Notes: generated from the sequence alone by a model not told the origin. 64,000 nucleotides of DNA from Sinotaia quadrata (GCA_028829895.1 CM054182.1:7421001-7485000); one strand, 5' to 3'. Shown: positions 1 through 12,820, counted from the stretch's first letter. Numbers and translations are program-made.

Positions 1-181
1 ACAGCCTGATTCTCAAGAAAGGCAACAGACACAAATAGAAGATGCATTGTTGTATTGTTGTTGTTGTTGTTTTAAAACAGCTTGTTTCCCAAATTCAACC
101 AAAGAGAAATACATAAATATAAATGTCTCTCTTAGCTATTCACAGGATTCTATCAATTCGTAAATGTAAAATTGCTTATTT

Positions 182-232
<51 letters not shown>

Positions 233-1512
233 GCGCGGATAAATCATACAAAGAAACCCAAATTAAAAAATTCCTGCGTACGGATTTTGCATGAGTTAAA
301 TGTATTATGGAATTGATCGGAATAGCGCTCTTTGAAATCCTATGACGTCATTGACAGATGAAATTTACTAGCCAAGTTAACATCTTCGTAATGCAGACTA
401 ATAGGAACTGTTGCCCTCTATTTATCCCGCGCTGTTTTCTATAGACCTAATTGCGTACGTGCATGCGTGCACGGGTGTTTGTTAGTATAAAGGATCGATC
501 AAGTTCAAGGTTAAAATGTAATTTTTTTTTTTTTAATTTAATTTTGTTTTGAGAAACGTCCTGTTAGGTTTTTCCACTCACGAATATCCTGCACGTGCGC
601 GCGCGCACACACACACACGCCCACCCCCACCCTCACCCTTTCTGACGCTCTGTATTTTCAAGTAAAACAATTTTCTCGAGTCAAAAACTCTTTAGTAGAA
701 GGAAAATGGAGGGGAAAATATTGCGAAATCTTAGTCAGTTTGATTGTTCTTAGAGAGGGTAACGGGGGTGGGGGAGGTATATCACCACAATCGAAATGTC
801 GTAAACATTTGAAATCTAAAACAGTTCGCTACATACAGTACATTTATGTTATAATTAATATGTCTCTTCAGTATATACTTCACTTCACAACTGTTTCTTT
901 GGTGATCTAATTGTTTATTTACTTACCTTTACAGTGCCATTGCTTTCGGAGGTTGGACAATCGTCAGTTGCTGGTTTCAGATAGTGTATTTGTTTGTTTG
1001 CTTGTTTGTTCGTTTGCTATGCGTTTTATTTTAGAATCTGTGACTTACACCCCTTTGTTACTGGTTATGATTAATACTTTTATTAATCATCCATAACTAA
1101 TGTACAAGTGATGGAGAAGTCTTAATTTATGTTTATTAATAATTCTCCCAGGAGACACCACTGTCTCTCACTCGGCGGATTATACGGGTGCAGTAAAAGC
1201 CTTCTCTCTCCCACAAAAATAAGACAGATGTTTTACTGTCGCACAATACTTTCTTAGGTGGAAACGTCTTACTAAAGGTGTAATAAAATTCCGTCTTTAT
1301 TTATATATAATGAGCCCCCATCAACCCACTATTACTCCAACATATAGTTTAATAATATGTGCAAGAATGTTAATAAACTTAACAATCAATTTATTAAATC
1401 AACAATATGACCAGCACAGAGTTTAATATTAATAGTTGTTGTGTAAAATGTTTCTTGAAATACTTAACTGATTATTGATGTTAAATATTAAAACTGACGA
1501 TGATAAATTATT
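1..1512. other. AT-rich intergenic sequence, no gene seen
   Basis: No ORF with coding character is visible. The stretch holds a pure CA microsatellite (185-229), a short TTG run near 47-72, a poly-T run near 522-535, a mixed GC/CA run near 595-620 and a single CRE-like palindrome TGACGTCA at 343-350. The 61-codon frame at 911-1096 has no recognisable domain and looks like chance. Confidence 0.6.
185..229. repeat. CA dinucleotide microsatellite
   Basis: Uninterrupted CA/AC run of about 45 bases. Confidence 0.97.
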
Positions 1513-3965
1513 GTCTAGAGCAGGGGTGCACAAACTGACAAGGCCCTGTGCGGCCCCCAGAAGACTTTAGGATGTTACCATTATTTGTAATGGCAAGGAG
1601 CTTTTAACATTAATCTGAACAAGGGAGTAGAACAGTTGTCTGCTTTTCCGTGCATGCATCTTGTGCTGTGTTGAAAACAAATGCTGGATGCGGTATTGAG
1701 GTGAGAGCACTGTGTATTGGGCACATTGTTCAGTTCAGCTGATCAAAGGGGTATGTGTTGAAATAGTAGTATCTGTGCATCTTTGATGTATGGTGACATC
1801 AAATAGCATTAGAAAGAGTGTCTATATCTAAACCCAAGTCGGCAGGCAGCCAGCCAAAGTTCAGTCTCGTGTTAAAGGGTGAGGTGACAGGGGGGGGGGG
1901 GAAGGATGGTGCAGTCAGTGTGTGTGAATATGTGGCTGTGTATGTCTGGTTGGAATGTACTGAATGAATTACACAAAACAGGTTTCTGCCTGAAGTGAAG
2001 TTGTTTTTAAACTACTGCCCTTTGTAAATATGTTGAAACCTGTGCATAAGAAGCTAAAATTGAAAAGAAAATAATCAGTTTAAATACTTTATGCGGCATT
2101 TTAATGGAGCAGCTATGTGCTTAATTTGTTGTGAGTCTGTTACTCTGATGAAGGACTTCAACTGCAAGCGGCATTACAAAACAAAGCATGCTTCTACTTT
2201 TGATGACTTAAAAGACCTGTGAGAAACAACAAAATTGAGCAACTTTTAAAAGGTCTGTCAGCACAGCAACATTTCTTCACAAAAAAGTCTGAAGAAAACA
2301 AGTATTTTGCTCTGCAAGTTGCAAAGTAGCACATATAGTTGCCAAATCATCAGGGCCGTTTACTGATGGTGACTTCATCAAAGACTGCATCCAAGCTGTT
2401 TGCACAGAAATATGTCCTGAAAAGGCGACCTTTTCAACAAAATCCCACTCTCATGGACCACCATTCAATGCTGAGTCGAAGACTTAGCAACAGACGTTTG
2501 TGAACAGTCGTGTGAAAGACTTGCTAACTGTATGTACTTTTCAAATGCTTTGGACAAGAGCATTGACAACGTTGACATAGCACAACTGCTGGTTTTTGTG
2601 CTTGCAGTGGATGAGAACTTTGAAATAACTCAAGAATTAGCTGGTATGGCTTCACTACATGGGCAGATGACTGGTGAAGATATATTTGGAGGAGTGACTT
2701 CCGTTCTTTGAAACCTTAACGTCCAGTGGCCAAAGCTAGCCAGTGTTACCACGGATGGTGTGCCTGCTATGACTGGAAGAGCATCAGGATTTGTTGCTCA
2801 TTTGCTGTCACATTTGCAGGGCTTGGAATTCCAACAGATAGTGTCCACATGTACCATTGCATAATTCATCAGGAATCGCTCTGTGCACGAATCTTGAAAT
2901 TTGACAATGTCATGAAATTCGTTTTTAATTCTGTGAACTTCATACGATCCAGAGGACTTAACCATCGACAGTTCAGATCATTTCTTGAAGACATCGAGAC
3001 ATTCCGTATCACACAGATGTCAGGTGGCTGAGTCGAGGAAAAGTATTAAAACAGTTTGTTGAGTTGCGAATGGAAATTTGTGAATTCCTTACTGTCAGAG
3101 GCAAAGACACGGCTGTGTTTACTGACAAACAGTAGTTGGCAGTCTTGGCATTTCTGACAGACATGACAGATCACTTGAATAGATTCAACCAGCGTCTCCA
3201 AGGCAAAGATCACTTTATCTTTGATATGTACAAGGAACTGCAGTCCTTCACGTTGAAGTTGAGGCTCTTCTGTTCGAATCTGCAAGCTGGAAATCTTTGT
3301 CATTTTCCGATTTGTTCGGCTTTTCAGAAGGAGTACCAATGTAACTTCAGCAGATACCATTGCAATTGTGAAACATTCCTGAAGGAATTTACTGAACGCT
3401 TTGATGCCTTCAAGGAGCACAAGGACTTATTCAACTTCATTCACGATCCTTTCTCATGTAGTGTAGAGTCCGTGCCTAATCACTGTCAACTGGAGGTCAT
3501 TGATCTTCAATGTTCACCTGAACTGAAGTCATCATTTCAGCAGAACAACATTTTAACATTTTATGGAAGTCTCAGCTCGAGCACATACAGAAATGTCAAG
3601 GACTTGGCTTGCAAGTTGTTGTCAGAATTCGGCAGCACATACTTGTGTGAACAAACGTTTTCAGTAATGAACATGAACAAGAACAAGCTGAGATCGAATT
3701 TGACCGACAACAATCTCAATTCGATTTTGAGGCTGGCGACTACAAAACTCGAACCAAATATTGACAAAGTTGTTAACAACATTCAGGCTCACCCTTCTCA
3801 CTAATAAAGACTAAATCTAGGTTAATAAGGCAAAAACGAATGTAAAGACATTATTTCATTATTTGTGTTGTCATCCATGTGCAATCTGACTTGCGGCCCT
3901 CCATGCACTATCAATTGAAAATGTGGCCCTCTGGCCTAAAAAGTTTGTGCACCCCTGGTCTAGAG
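1513..3965 (+). mobile_element. hAT DNA transposon with complete ends and 8-bp target-site duplication
   Basis: The element proper is 1521-3957 (2,437 bp). It starts CAGGGGTGCACAAACT (1521-1536) and ends with the exact reverse complement of those 16 bases (3942-3957). The 8-bp sequence GTCTAGAG lies immediately outside both ends (1513-1520 and 3958-3965), which is the duplication expected of hAT transposition. Both ends continue with 'gcggccc'-type subterminal motifs. The transposase inside is broken (separate entry). Intact TIRs mean the copy could in principle be mobilised by a transposase from elsewhere, but this copy looks non-autonomous. Confidence 0.93.
2080..3804 (+). pseudogene. Decayed hAT transposase (GTF2IRD2/Charlie-like)
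   Basis: Fragments in different frames line up as one transposase. A BED-type zinc-finger remnant with CxxC and HxxxxH spacing lies at about 2109-2190. A central part carries the hAT signature TTDGVPAMTG, with the acidic residue codon at 2754-2756. It shifts frame near 2855 to a section with HQESLCA and SRGLNHRQF, then again near 2995 to a long frame beginning at the VRWLSRG motif. That last frame runs to the stop at 3802-3804, broken only by a TAG at 3133-3135, and ends in the hAT C-terminal dimerisation region (motif CEQTFSVMN followed by NKLRSNLTD). Domesticated GTF2IRD2 proteins and Charlie-type transposons share this architecture. At least two frameshifts and several stops make function unlikely. 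Confidence 0.88.
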
Positions 3966-4362
3966 AGATATTACTTGATATTTAGTATTAAAAATAAAAA
4001 TACAAGTGGCATTCTTTTCTTGTATTAACTAATAATAAATGCTTTCAATGGTTCTCTTGATCGCTCTTTGAAAAATAGCTAAAATAATATTGAGGTTTAT
4101 TGGCTGTTTTAGTATTATTTGTTGTGTGAAATATTATTAATTGTTTTGTTGAGAAATGCTAATAGATGCTAGTACTGGTATTATTAGATACGTACAACAT
4201 GAAATATTAAATTTGTTTTGGAAAGTGTTTCACTTCATGCTTAGTATTAATAATTGTTGGATAAATTGTTATTTGTTGTTTATTTGTTATTAACTGTTAT
4301 TTGAAGACAATTGTGTTTTAATTCTTAAGTTCAGATTATTTATTGCATAAAGAATTCTTTCT

Positions 4363-4511
4363 TGTGTAAAGTATCATTTATTGTGTAAAATATAATTTAT
4401 TGTGTAAAGTATCATTTGTTGTGTAAAATATAATTTGTTGTGTAAAGTATCATTTGTTGTGTAAAGTATCATTTATTGTGTAAAATATAATTTGTTGTGT
4501 TAAGTATTATT
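4363..4511 (+). repeat. 19-bp tandem repeat with two alternating variants
   Basis: About seven to eight units of the type TGTGTAAAGTATCATTTRT alternating with TGTGTAAAATATAATTTRT, so the higher-order period is 38 bp. Confidence 0.85.
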
Positions 4512-5040
4512 TCCTCTTTGGAGTAGTATTTGTATGTGTTTGGAGTAAACTTGCATTGCTCCTTGGTTATATTTTTCAGAGTACACTCCATTGGTGTATG
4601 GTGGCAAGATATGCTGAATACATGAGCAATTTCAAGTGCAGAAAAGTAGCTGGAAATTGCTACAATTATTGTTCTGCTTGAATGACTTGACATGGCGAAA
4701 AGAAGCATCCAGGTAGGCTTGAGAGATTTTTTTTCCTTTCCTCTGTTAATATTAGTTAAAAGATAGAATTATATGATCTAAAAGTATGTTTCATAAAAAT
4801 AGTTCAAATTGTAAACTCACATAACATTTTTAATGGAGAAAAATCCATCTTATTTGACTGTTCTTGACCTGAATAGCAAATTTGGCTTTTCTATAGCAGC
4901 TGCTGCAAAATGATGGGAGAACTAGCAGCAAAATAAATGCAAACAAGAGTGAATAACAAAGTTACTAGAAATTATATTAACTCACAGATAAAGCTTTCTG
5001 CTTTGTGAACAAATTATAAATATTTCATTTATTAGCTGAC

Positions 5041-5180
5041 ACAAAACTTGACTTGAAAAGATATGTTTGCAAGAAAAGAAAGCTGAAATTAGTGAAAATT
5101 ACACAGCAGCACAAAACTTGACTTGAAAAGATCTGTTTGCAAGAAAAGAAAGCTGAAATTAGTGAAAATTACACAGCAGC
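5041..5180 (+). repeat. 70-bp direct duplication
   Basis: Two adjacent, almost identical 70-bp copies beginning ACAAAACTTGACTTG at 5041 and 5111. I saw one base difference (atatg/atctg). Confidence 0.93.
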
Positions 5181-5460
5181 ACAAAGTCAGAGGGGTCTAG
5201 GCAAATTATGCAAATTTTTCTAACATTTTTCTATTTAATTAAATAACCCTTTATTATTTATGAGAAGTATAATATAATAGTATATTATAATATATAGTAT
5301 AATGAGTATAATACTGATAGCCAGAGTTGCGCACTGGTGGGATATTCTAAAGATTTCGCCTTTGAAAGAAAACCTTAATTGAATGTCAGACGAATTTCCT
5401 CTCATTAATGACGTGTAGTGTATGTCTACTGACGTCACAATCTCAAACACAATTTTGTTC

Positions 5461-5574
5461 ATGCTAGTGTAGCGTACGTTAGTCCTGTAGAGCCTTTCAT
5501 GCTAGTGTAGCGTACGTTAGTCCTGTAGAGCCTTTCATGCTAGTGTAGCGTACGTTAGTCCTGTAGAGCCTTTC
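5461..5574 (+). repeat. 38-bp tandem repeat, three copies
   Basis: Three copies of a 38-bp unit beginning ATGCTAGTGTAGCGTACG, identical by eye. It ends just upstream of the segment homologous to the P450 5' region. Confidence 0.95.
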
Positions 5575-5607
5575 CGAGGAACCAACAGTAAAAGTGATAA
5601 CTATTCG

Positions 5608-5934
5608 TTTTGGTTAACAGTTACAGGAACATCGTGACTGTGGTTTCCATTTCATTTCTTTAGTATAGATATGTAAATATAGTGCACACGCAAAAAGCTG
5701 GTCTTATTTGCACATCTCAAAACAGCTTTGTTCCCATTGGCTAACGAGTCGGGCACGTGGTCATAAGCATTCAGTCACAAGATAAGTATAATAGCACTAC
5801 ATATGACCTTGACTTGTAACAGTCGAGCCCAGATCTGATAAAGGAATAATTTAGAAATATTTCTTGTTGGTCATCGAGTTACCTTCTCCGTGCCTAAGAC
5901 TATCGGCCACTTACCATCCATCCACCCAATCCAT

Positions 5935-5996
<62 letters not shown>

Positions 5997-6114
5997 CATC
6001 CATGCATCTATCTTCTATCTATCTATCTCTCTATCCATCCATCCATCCATCCATGCATCTATCTATCTATCTATCTATCTATATCTATCTATCCATCCAT
6101 CCATCCATCCATGC

Positions 6115-6146
<32 letters not shown>

Positions 6147-8331
6147 CTATCTATCCATCCATCCATCCATGCATCTATCTATCTATCAAGCGTGCGTGCG
6201 TGTGTGTGTGTACTTGCTTTTTATTGTTTTTTTTTCTAAAAATACAGTTTACTTTACCGTTTTACTCAACTGAAAAAGCTCTTTTTTTTTTTTTTGTTAC
6301 TTATAGTATATATATTCTTTATTGTTTTATCGCCCATGGCAATTGAGCTTAACAAGGGAATATTATGAAAGAAATCTTCTGTTTTATTTTATTTATTATT
6401 ATTTGTGGGCGGGGAAGGACAGTTTCTTTGTCTTAAATATTGATGTCTGATGCTCTTGCTCCTCTTGGCTGAGTTAAACATTTTCACAAATTAAACTAAT
6501 ATATAGCACTGCATTATCTCATAAGGCCAAGGTTTCAACTTTGAGTGATCTAAGTCACGCGAAAGTGATTATCTGAGCGACAATCAATTTTTTTTTAACA
6601 AAAGGGGAAAAAAATCGCCGTTGTGTTTTATTCACAATCGCTTGTGGAATCAATTGTCAGCCATGAAGGCAGCTTTAGAAGTAGGTGACATACAAATTAA
6701 TAAGTCAAATGCATCGAGTTAGGTAATTAAATTTTGTGATTGTTGATGAATTTGTCCTAATGTGTTAATAAAACTGAGACGTTTTCTTGCTGACAGCGGA
6801 CTTGAACTTTGACCCAAGTCACTAAAGCCACGAAACAGGTCATGATGTCCTGAAATACCTCTCGCTTTTGACGAATATTTTTTTAATTTTTTTTTAAATG
6901 TTTTTTTAAAATGTTTCTCAGTACTCTTCATCAGTTGAATGCAGTTTAATGGTGGAAGGCACTTGAAGCATTTCGACTTGATTTAGTTTTAGTTAATTAT
7001 AACGAGAGTTAGCACGCGACCATTTTTAATTACTGATTAAGATGTCACTTTACCATGAGCTTCGGAGGTCTATTACTAAATGGTCTTGGAACTGACAATT
7101 GTTAGATGATAATCTTAGCCGAGAAAACATCTTGGAAAACGGAAAAACTACTAATACTGATACATTCATAAGTATAATAATAATTCATGATAATGATGTC
7201 TTTTATTTCTAGGTCATATTGTAATTGTTTTCTATTGTGCTGAACTAAATTATAGTTTTACAATGCATCAATGAAACATTTCGCCATGTCTTTGTAACAG
7301 AAAATAGGGGCCATTTTCTGGGTGATCATCATGCTGGCGAAATTGTTAAACGACAGAAAAAACAGAAAACGTTACTATCTGCCTCTTGGCCTGCGAGGGG
7401 TACCCGTCTTAGAGTACCTCATATTTTTCAGAAAAGAGCCGCCAGTTTCACTAGCATCGGCATGGGAAACGTCCGAGCCATCATCATTAGCGGAAGGAGA
7501 CAATCGTTTCGATGGTGACGAAAGTTGACGACTTCTCGGGGCGCCCTGCCTTCACAGCAGCTTGTCTTACGAAAGAGCAGAAACTTCGCCTTTTCGGCGT
7601 TTGGGCCGCTCCGGAAAATGCATCGGAAGATAATCAGCACGTGCTGTATTCTTTCAGTAACGCACGCAACAACCCAATACAGCGCATCGTCTGTTTAGAT
7701 GTTAATTTCGTGTTTGATTACTTCTTAACGCACTCAGAGTAGAGCTTCTGTCCCAGTGAAGAGATCTTTATGGTTGCGAGCAGTATGGTTTACCAGCTTT
7801 GTTATGGTTACCATGCCAACATCTACTAATTTCGCAAAGGCCATGATCCGCGCTAAGAAGTTCTGTGAATTCGCTAATTTTGGGAGCTCGGTTGACGTCA
7901 TGCATTGGCTGTTACCTATTGCTCTGGAAAGTCAGCGTGTTGCAGATGTTCCTGAAATGAAGACACTGATGGCTTGATAGAGGCTGGAAACAAATGGTCT
8001 CAAAGAGAGAAAGGAGTTGGCTTGGACAAGCAAAGGTTAGTTGAAAGTTTGGACACAGTCATGGGCGCTGATGGTTCGATCTTCATCTCAGTCCTAGAGT
8101 GATCAATTTTACTGATGGCCGCACACCCCGAAATGCAGGTCTTTCAAAGAATCAGTTCCGTGCTGGAGAAGAATAGTTAAGATCTGTCGTTAGGCGAGGC
8201 GACACTCTTTCTCTTACCCAGTCCCCACTACGGTTCCGCCCTGCACAACCCTCAACGGCTTCGACATCCCGGAAGGCACCGTGTCATAGTGAATCTTTAC
8301 TCTGTTAGCAACGGGGACAAGGTGTATTGTG
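5608..8331 (+). pseudogene. Cytochrome P450 pseudogene, truncated paralogue of the gene at 12.5-15.0 kb
   Basis: A same-strand degenerate copy of the downstream P450. Homology covers the 5' flank (5608-5655 matches about 12347-12390), the intron (6990-7300 matches 13262-13550, including the 'gattaagatgtcact' block) and exon 2 from about 7302. Recognisable pieces are the signal-anchor region, DFSGRPAFT, NARNNPI, QLCYGY and LMAAHPEMQ. Several stops and frameshifts break it. About 65 bp are missing near 7960. Similarity ends near 8331, before the PERF and haem-cysteine motifs, so no functional enzyme is possible. The exon 1 counterpart near 5865-5910 is barely recognisable and lies beside a large expansion of the intron's ATCC/CTAT microsatellite. 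Confidence 0.88.
5935..6189 (+). repeat. Compound CTAT/ATCC microsatellite
   Basis: About 255 bp of CTAT repeats interspersed with CCAT/ATCC runs and 'catgcatctat' variants. It sits where intron 1 of the P450 paralogue has a short ATCC run (12610-12626), so it looks like a lineage-specific expansion of an inherited seed. The 127- and 160-codon frames through it (Ser-Ile-Tyr-Leu repeats) are artefacts. Confidence 0.95.
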
Positions 8332-9971
8332 ACATAACTTTATACTTTATAAGCAGTTTCTTTAAAAAATCAATTTATACTTGAATTCATTTTATCCATT
8401 TGTGAAAATGGATGATGCACGCAAACACTAAAGTATTCCGGAGGGCTTTATGTGTTAACCTACGCGTTCATAATACGTTATCTGTGTGTACTCTGATATT
8501 TAATCCTTATTACCTTATTAATGGCACACCGATTCTAAACATAAAATCACCTTTGTTTAGTTTAATCACCTCATTTAAAATGCAAATTGCTTTTTCTTCT
8601 ACTTCTAATATCAATATAGTAAAGACAGTGCAGAAATCAGTCTGAATTTCCTCTGATGATTATTCAACAATAATATTGTGAATGTTACTGGTGATGACAA
8701 TAAACAAGCAATTAAAACCTTGTGGTGATACACTGCATACAAACTCTCTTCAATAATGATTAGGTCAATAAGTAAACTGAGCACTATTCATCGAAGTCAG
8801 TGGTCGGTTAAACCGAATTCGAAGACATACAATGTCCACTCTTTGGCTACTCTCATGAGAGACAATCATTTGTCATATATTCAACAAACAATTCATTCAG
8901 CTCAGACTTGCGAACACTCATCCAATCATTGATTCGATCCCCGCCCCTTGCAGGCAAAGGAAATGGTCTAAAGGAGCCAATGGACGGGAGTTTTAAATAG
9001 AGATTTGAACTCTTGAGGAAGTATCTTTTTTCTGAGTTTGAAACTAACATCGAATTTTACGTGGTCGGAATTGTATGTTTTACCGTTTTTCTATGACTTT
9101 ACAATGTTGCTCTTTTCTCGTTTTTCACTTCAACTTCATTTTAGACTTTTTTCCTTGAAAAGACAACCTCTTTTCGTTCAGCAGCCTCAGAATATTTCGG
9201 AGAATTTTCGAAATAATCAATTTATGACAGTAAATATCCGGTTAACAGAAGCTTTGTAATCTTAGCTACATATATGATTAGTCCATTAAATAAATTAATA
9301 AATAATATTATTTATTTAGGTAAAGCCCGCAAAACAAATGTATATGTGATGGGGTGTCCTCTTGTGTAGAGTGTTTGTTATGAGTCACCCCAAGATGTGA
9401 GATGAAAATAACGATGATGATGGAAGATAATACGTCACACACGATGATAGCCAGAGCAGAGAGATGTACACAACACGTGTTCACAACTTACATGTGACTT
9501 TATTCATGATGATATGCAGCCAAATCATTCTCTCAGCTTAGAACAGCACAGCCACATGGGCCCACCACTCATTCTCTCTTTCATGGCTACCACGTACACT
9601 GTTGATCTGCACGCTCACGACCAACCATTATTTCTTCCATCTACTATCTGAAAGCTCTGGCAGCAAAAAAAAGCCACAATAGACAGCTCAGTCATAGAGT
9701 ACAAATAAAACCGGTGCGAATTGACCATTCTGTGCTATCTTACTTTGGTTTACATATAATTTACTCCTAAACTACTAACAGTTAGTTATATAATGCTTAT
9801 GGTATATAAAGAAACTACATTACTATGTACTCTTGAAATCCAACTCTTTCCTGTCAGATAATTTAAAAGATAAAATACAAAATAAATTAAATAACTATAT
9901 TCATCTGCCATGTAAAAACCATTCTCACATGAATAAATCCTAAAATACAGAAAGAAGATAATATCAACTAG

Positions 9972-10027
<56 letters not shown>

Positions 10028-11429
10028 AATTTAAACATTTCCTATCTCAATACATAAATGTATACGGTAATTAACAAATGCATAGCATAGTAAAGAGCGA
10101 TTAAAAATGTAAGCACTAACACAGCATTACACATTAACTAAGCGCTGATAACGGTACCGTGACGCACGATTTAAAAAAAAGTCAATCGATGCCCTAGTTT
10201 TATCACTACAATGAAACAAAGTTCTGAACGCTAGTAACACACATTTCACATCCCGGGCCACTGATTAAATCAGTGTCCTCGCTGATAATACTTTTTTAAA
10301 AATAACAATCATCTAACAATCGGCCTCCATGCTACATTCAACTAAAGATACATAATTAATCTCATGTGCATCCATATCAGCACATATTACGCTCTTGTCC
10401 ACGCACAAACACACTAACGGGTAAACTGGCTATATCATGCATACACACTGAGAGTACACTGTGGAGTCAGCAGACATCTAACACATGACCACAATAAGAT
10501 CCAACTTATTACTACCCTGGCCAATAAACTCTTATCAGTCTCTGTGCTGATGAGATCCACAGATATCCTTTACTACCACTTAATGCTAGTAACACTGCCC
10601 CTTAAACATACTGAAAAACATCGACTTAGTCTGACATGTTGAGAAATCAGATACCTTTATTTATGACCGTTTCTAAGTCTATCAATGATTATCATGTCAA
10701 CAGAATTTAACAGGCACCTCTCAATGTTATCAAAACCAGAACAATATACCCATCACCAAACAAAATACACTAAAGATTACAACAATAAAATCAGTTGCTT
10801 CAAAACAGTCACATTAAAGAGATAAAAGATAAAATAGTCCTTAGATTTATCCACCCAGCTTATAAAGTCCAATAGTTAATTATAACCTAACTGATTAACC
10901 AAGCTGAAAACTTTATGCCTCAGAGAAAACGACTGAAGGCAAAGCAGCAATCTAAAGTGAATATCTGCTCAAAGTCTGGCAACAAATATTTACTACACAC
11001 CTAACCAAACAAGACAACATATAAACAAAAGAAACTCTTGTCACCAGTCAGCACTAAAATCACACTAATTATTGGAACACAACCTTAACTATGCACTTGA
11101 TTGAAATTTAACTTAAGTTTTCTGTTGAAATAATATTCTTTATGAATAAGAGCAGTTAATTTATTTTTAAAAGAAAAAGAGGGAGATAAATATGTGTTTA
11201 ATGGCTCCTGTGTGGCTAAAAATAGTATGGTTAAAATGACAATACAATTTTTAAAAAAACAATGGCTCCTCTGTGGCTAAAAAAGTACTATAGTTAAATG
11301 GCAATACAATAAACAACAACAGTACCATCCGTTATGCCATACAACCAGAGTGACCTTACACAATGTTACTCACTTAAGACCCAACATAATATTCCACCAA
11401 AATTATTTTGTTAAAAATTTGCTGCATTT
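8332..11429. other. Intergenic DNA, no gene seen
   Basis: AT- and AC-rich sequence without supportable coding regions. Holds a 20-bp AT-only perfect palindrome (9297-9316) and a CA run merging into TA (about 9975-10027). The 9344-9710 stretch, starting TGTGATGGGGTGTCC, has fairly balanced composition and could be an old mobile-element end. I found no second copy or coding partner. Confidence 0.5.
9975..10027. repeat. CA microsatellite merging into TA
   Basis: CA run followed directly by a TA run of about 18 bases. Confidence 0.93.
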
Positions 11430-11810
11430 ATTTAGGGCAGGGGTAGGAAAACTCCGGCCAGCGGGTCAAATCTGGCACACAAGGTTGTTTTTTTTTTGTC
11501 TGGCCTGCCAAGCTATTCACAGTTAATATTGCCATCCGGCCCGCTTGTCCAACAAATCAATTAAGTCTGTCATTGAATCACTCATTCATTGTAAGCAATA
11601 CCATCCATCTCATTAACTTTTCATTAAAACTGATGGGGTTTTTTTGGGGTGGGGGTCTACATAAAGTACACCTTTTAAAATTACTTTTATTCTCATTTTA
11701 TATTCAGAACTTTCTGGACTTTGTGACATTGTCGTCTATCCGGCCCATAACTGTTACAACAGTTTTATCCGGCCCGCGCTCTTAAAAGTTTGTCTGCCTC
11801 TGATTTAGGG
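11430..11810. mobile_element. Short non-autonomous hAT element (MITE-like)
   Basis: The element is 11438-11802 (365 bp), beginning CAGGGGTAGGAAAACT and ending with a sequence whose reverse complement starts CAGAGGCAGACAAACT (12 of 16 matching). The 8-bp ATTTAGGG directly flanks both ends (11430-11437 and 11803-11810), a perfect hAT-type TSD. 'ccggccc' motifs recur near both ends. No transposase remnant fits. The ends resemble those of the element at 1.5 kb but are not identical. Confidence 0.85.
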
Positions 11811-12039
11811 GTTCAGTCTATGCATAGAGTTAAAAAAAAATAGAACTTAGAAAAAAAGAGGACAGTGACCTCAATTTGTGCACGATTGCTTACGGTGCAA
11901 AGCACGGCAGTGCCCATTATCACGAAGCCTCTATTACATTTTGAGTCTCAAAACCTCCATCGTAACTTACACATCACACTTAGCTAAAGTGGTGATTTCT
12001 TCTTTGTTCATATTCCTATTGATTATGTGTAGGGTTAGT

Positions 12040-12041
<2 letters not shown>

Positions 12042-12110
<69 letters not shown>
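12042..12110. repeat. GT microsatellite
   Basis: Uninterrupted GT run of about 69 bases, upstream of the P450 gene. Confidence 0.97.
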
Positions 12111-12114
<4 letters not shown>

Positions 12115-12543
12115 GTATTGTGACTAGAATATTAGCCATCTTTGAAACGAATTAATTGCAACCTTAAAGTGTTGGGGTACATCAGATGATAACCTTGTTA
12201 AATCACCCAGATTAACTGGCGCATCAGTTTCCCTCATCAGATAATTACGTGGCAATTCAAACATGACTATGTTCAAACTAGTAAAATGAGCATTAACACT
12301 TCTGGCATCTTTTAGAGTGACTAAAGTGAAAATGACAGCCACATTGTGTTCTTAACATTTACGAGAACGTCGTGATTACGGCTTCCATTAAAAAAAAAAG
12401 TAATAATATAAACCGTGAACATAGAGTGTATCACTGTGACTATTCTTACTTTCGCATTTCACCTTCACCATTTGCAGGTAGCGTTTTGAGTAACTGAACT
12501 CTTCTCCTGGGTGAAACAGTCAACCACTTCCCCACATTCAATA

Positions 12544-12585
12544 ATGAATCAAGAAGATTTTTCGCTCCCCATGTCTGAAATTAAG
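12544..12585 (+). CDS. Cytochrome P450, predicted exon 1 (N-terminus)
   Basis: ATG at 12544 opens 14 codons (MNQEDFSLPMSEIK) followed at once by a consensus donor, gtgagt, at 12586. The reading phase (0) fits exon 2 at 13551 after the acceptor tttttaacag, giving a 965-bp intron. The joined N-terminus would be a short polar segment, then a hydrophobic signal anchor from exon 2, then the basic and proline-rich hinge typical of microsomal P450s. Total length would be near 504 residues, normal for the family. Exon 2 has no suitable ATG at its start, so an upstream exon is needed. This is the best candidate I found. It is predicted from splice signals and phase only. Confidence 0.6.
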
Positions 12586-12690
12586 GTGAGTTAAAAAGAA
12601 AATCCATTCATCATCCATCCATCCATACGTGTGTGTGAGAGTGTACGTGCGTGCTTGCATTTTAATTATTTATTAAACCCCAGTTTTCCT

Positions 12691-12820
12691 TCTCGTTGTT
12701 GTCTTTCACAGTTGCGTTCAATAATTAATAGTCACTAAATGAAATGTCAATGACTTCTCGTTGTCTTTCACAGATGCGTTCAATAATTAATAGTCACCAA
12801 ATGAAATGTTAATAACTAAC
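12691..12820 (+). repeat. Direct duplication of about 66 bp inside P450 intron 1
   Basis: Two adjacent copies containing CTTTCACAG, GCGTTCAATAATTAATAG and AAATGAAATGT, with small differences. Confidence 0.85.

Larger units (their letters stand above)
3966..5600. other. Repeat-bearing intergenic DNA, no gene seen
   Basis: Very AT-rich. Holds a 19-bp tandem array (4363-4511), a fragment of the dispersed repeat described at 16.5 kb (about 4520-4700), a 70-bp direct duplication (5041-5180) and three 38-bp tandem units (5461-5574). No coding region can be supported. Confidence 0.6.

Noticed and set aside
5864..6346. Ser-Ile-Tyr-Leu repeat ORFs
   Set aside because: Translation of the CTAT/ATCC microsatellite inside the P450 pseudogene intron.
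9297..9316. Perfect 20-bp palindrome
   Set aside because: Made only of A and T in an AT-rich region, so it is expected by chance.
9344..9710. Possible LTR starting TGTGATGGGGTGTCC
   Set aside because: No second LTR, primer-binding site or gag/pol nearby; borders cannot be defined.
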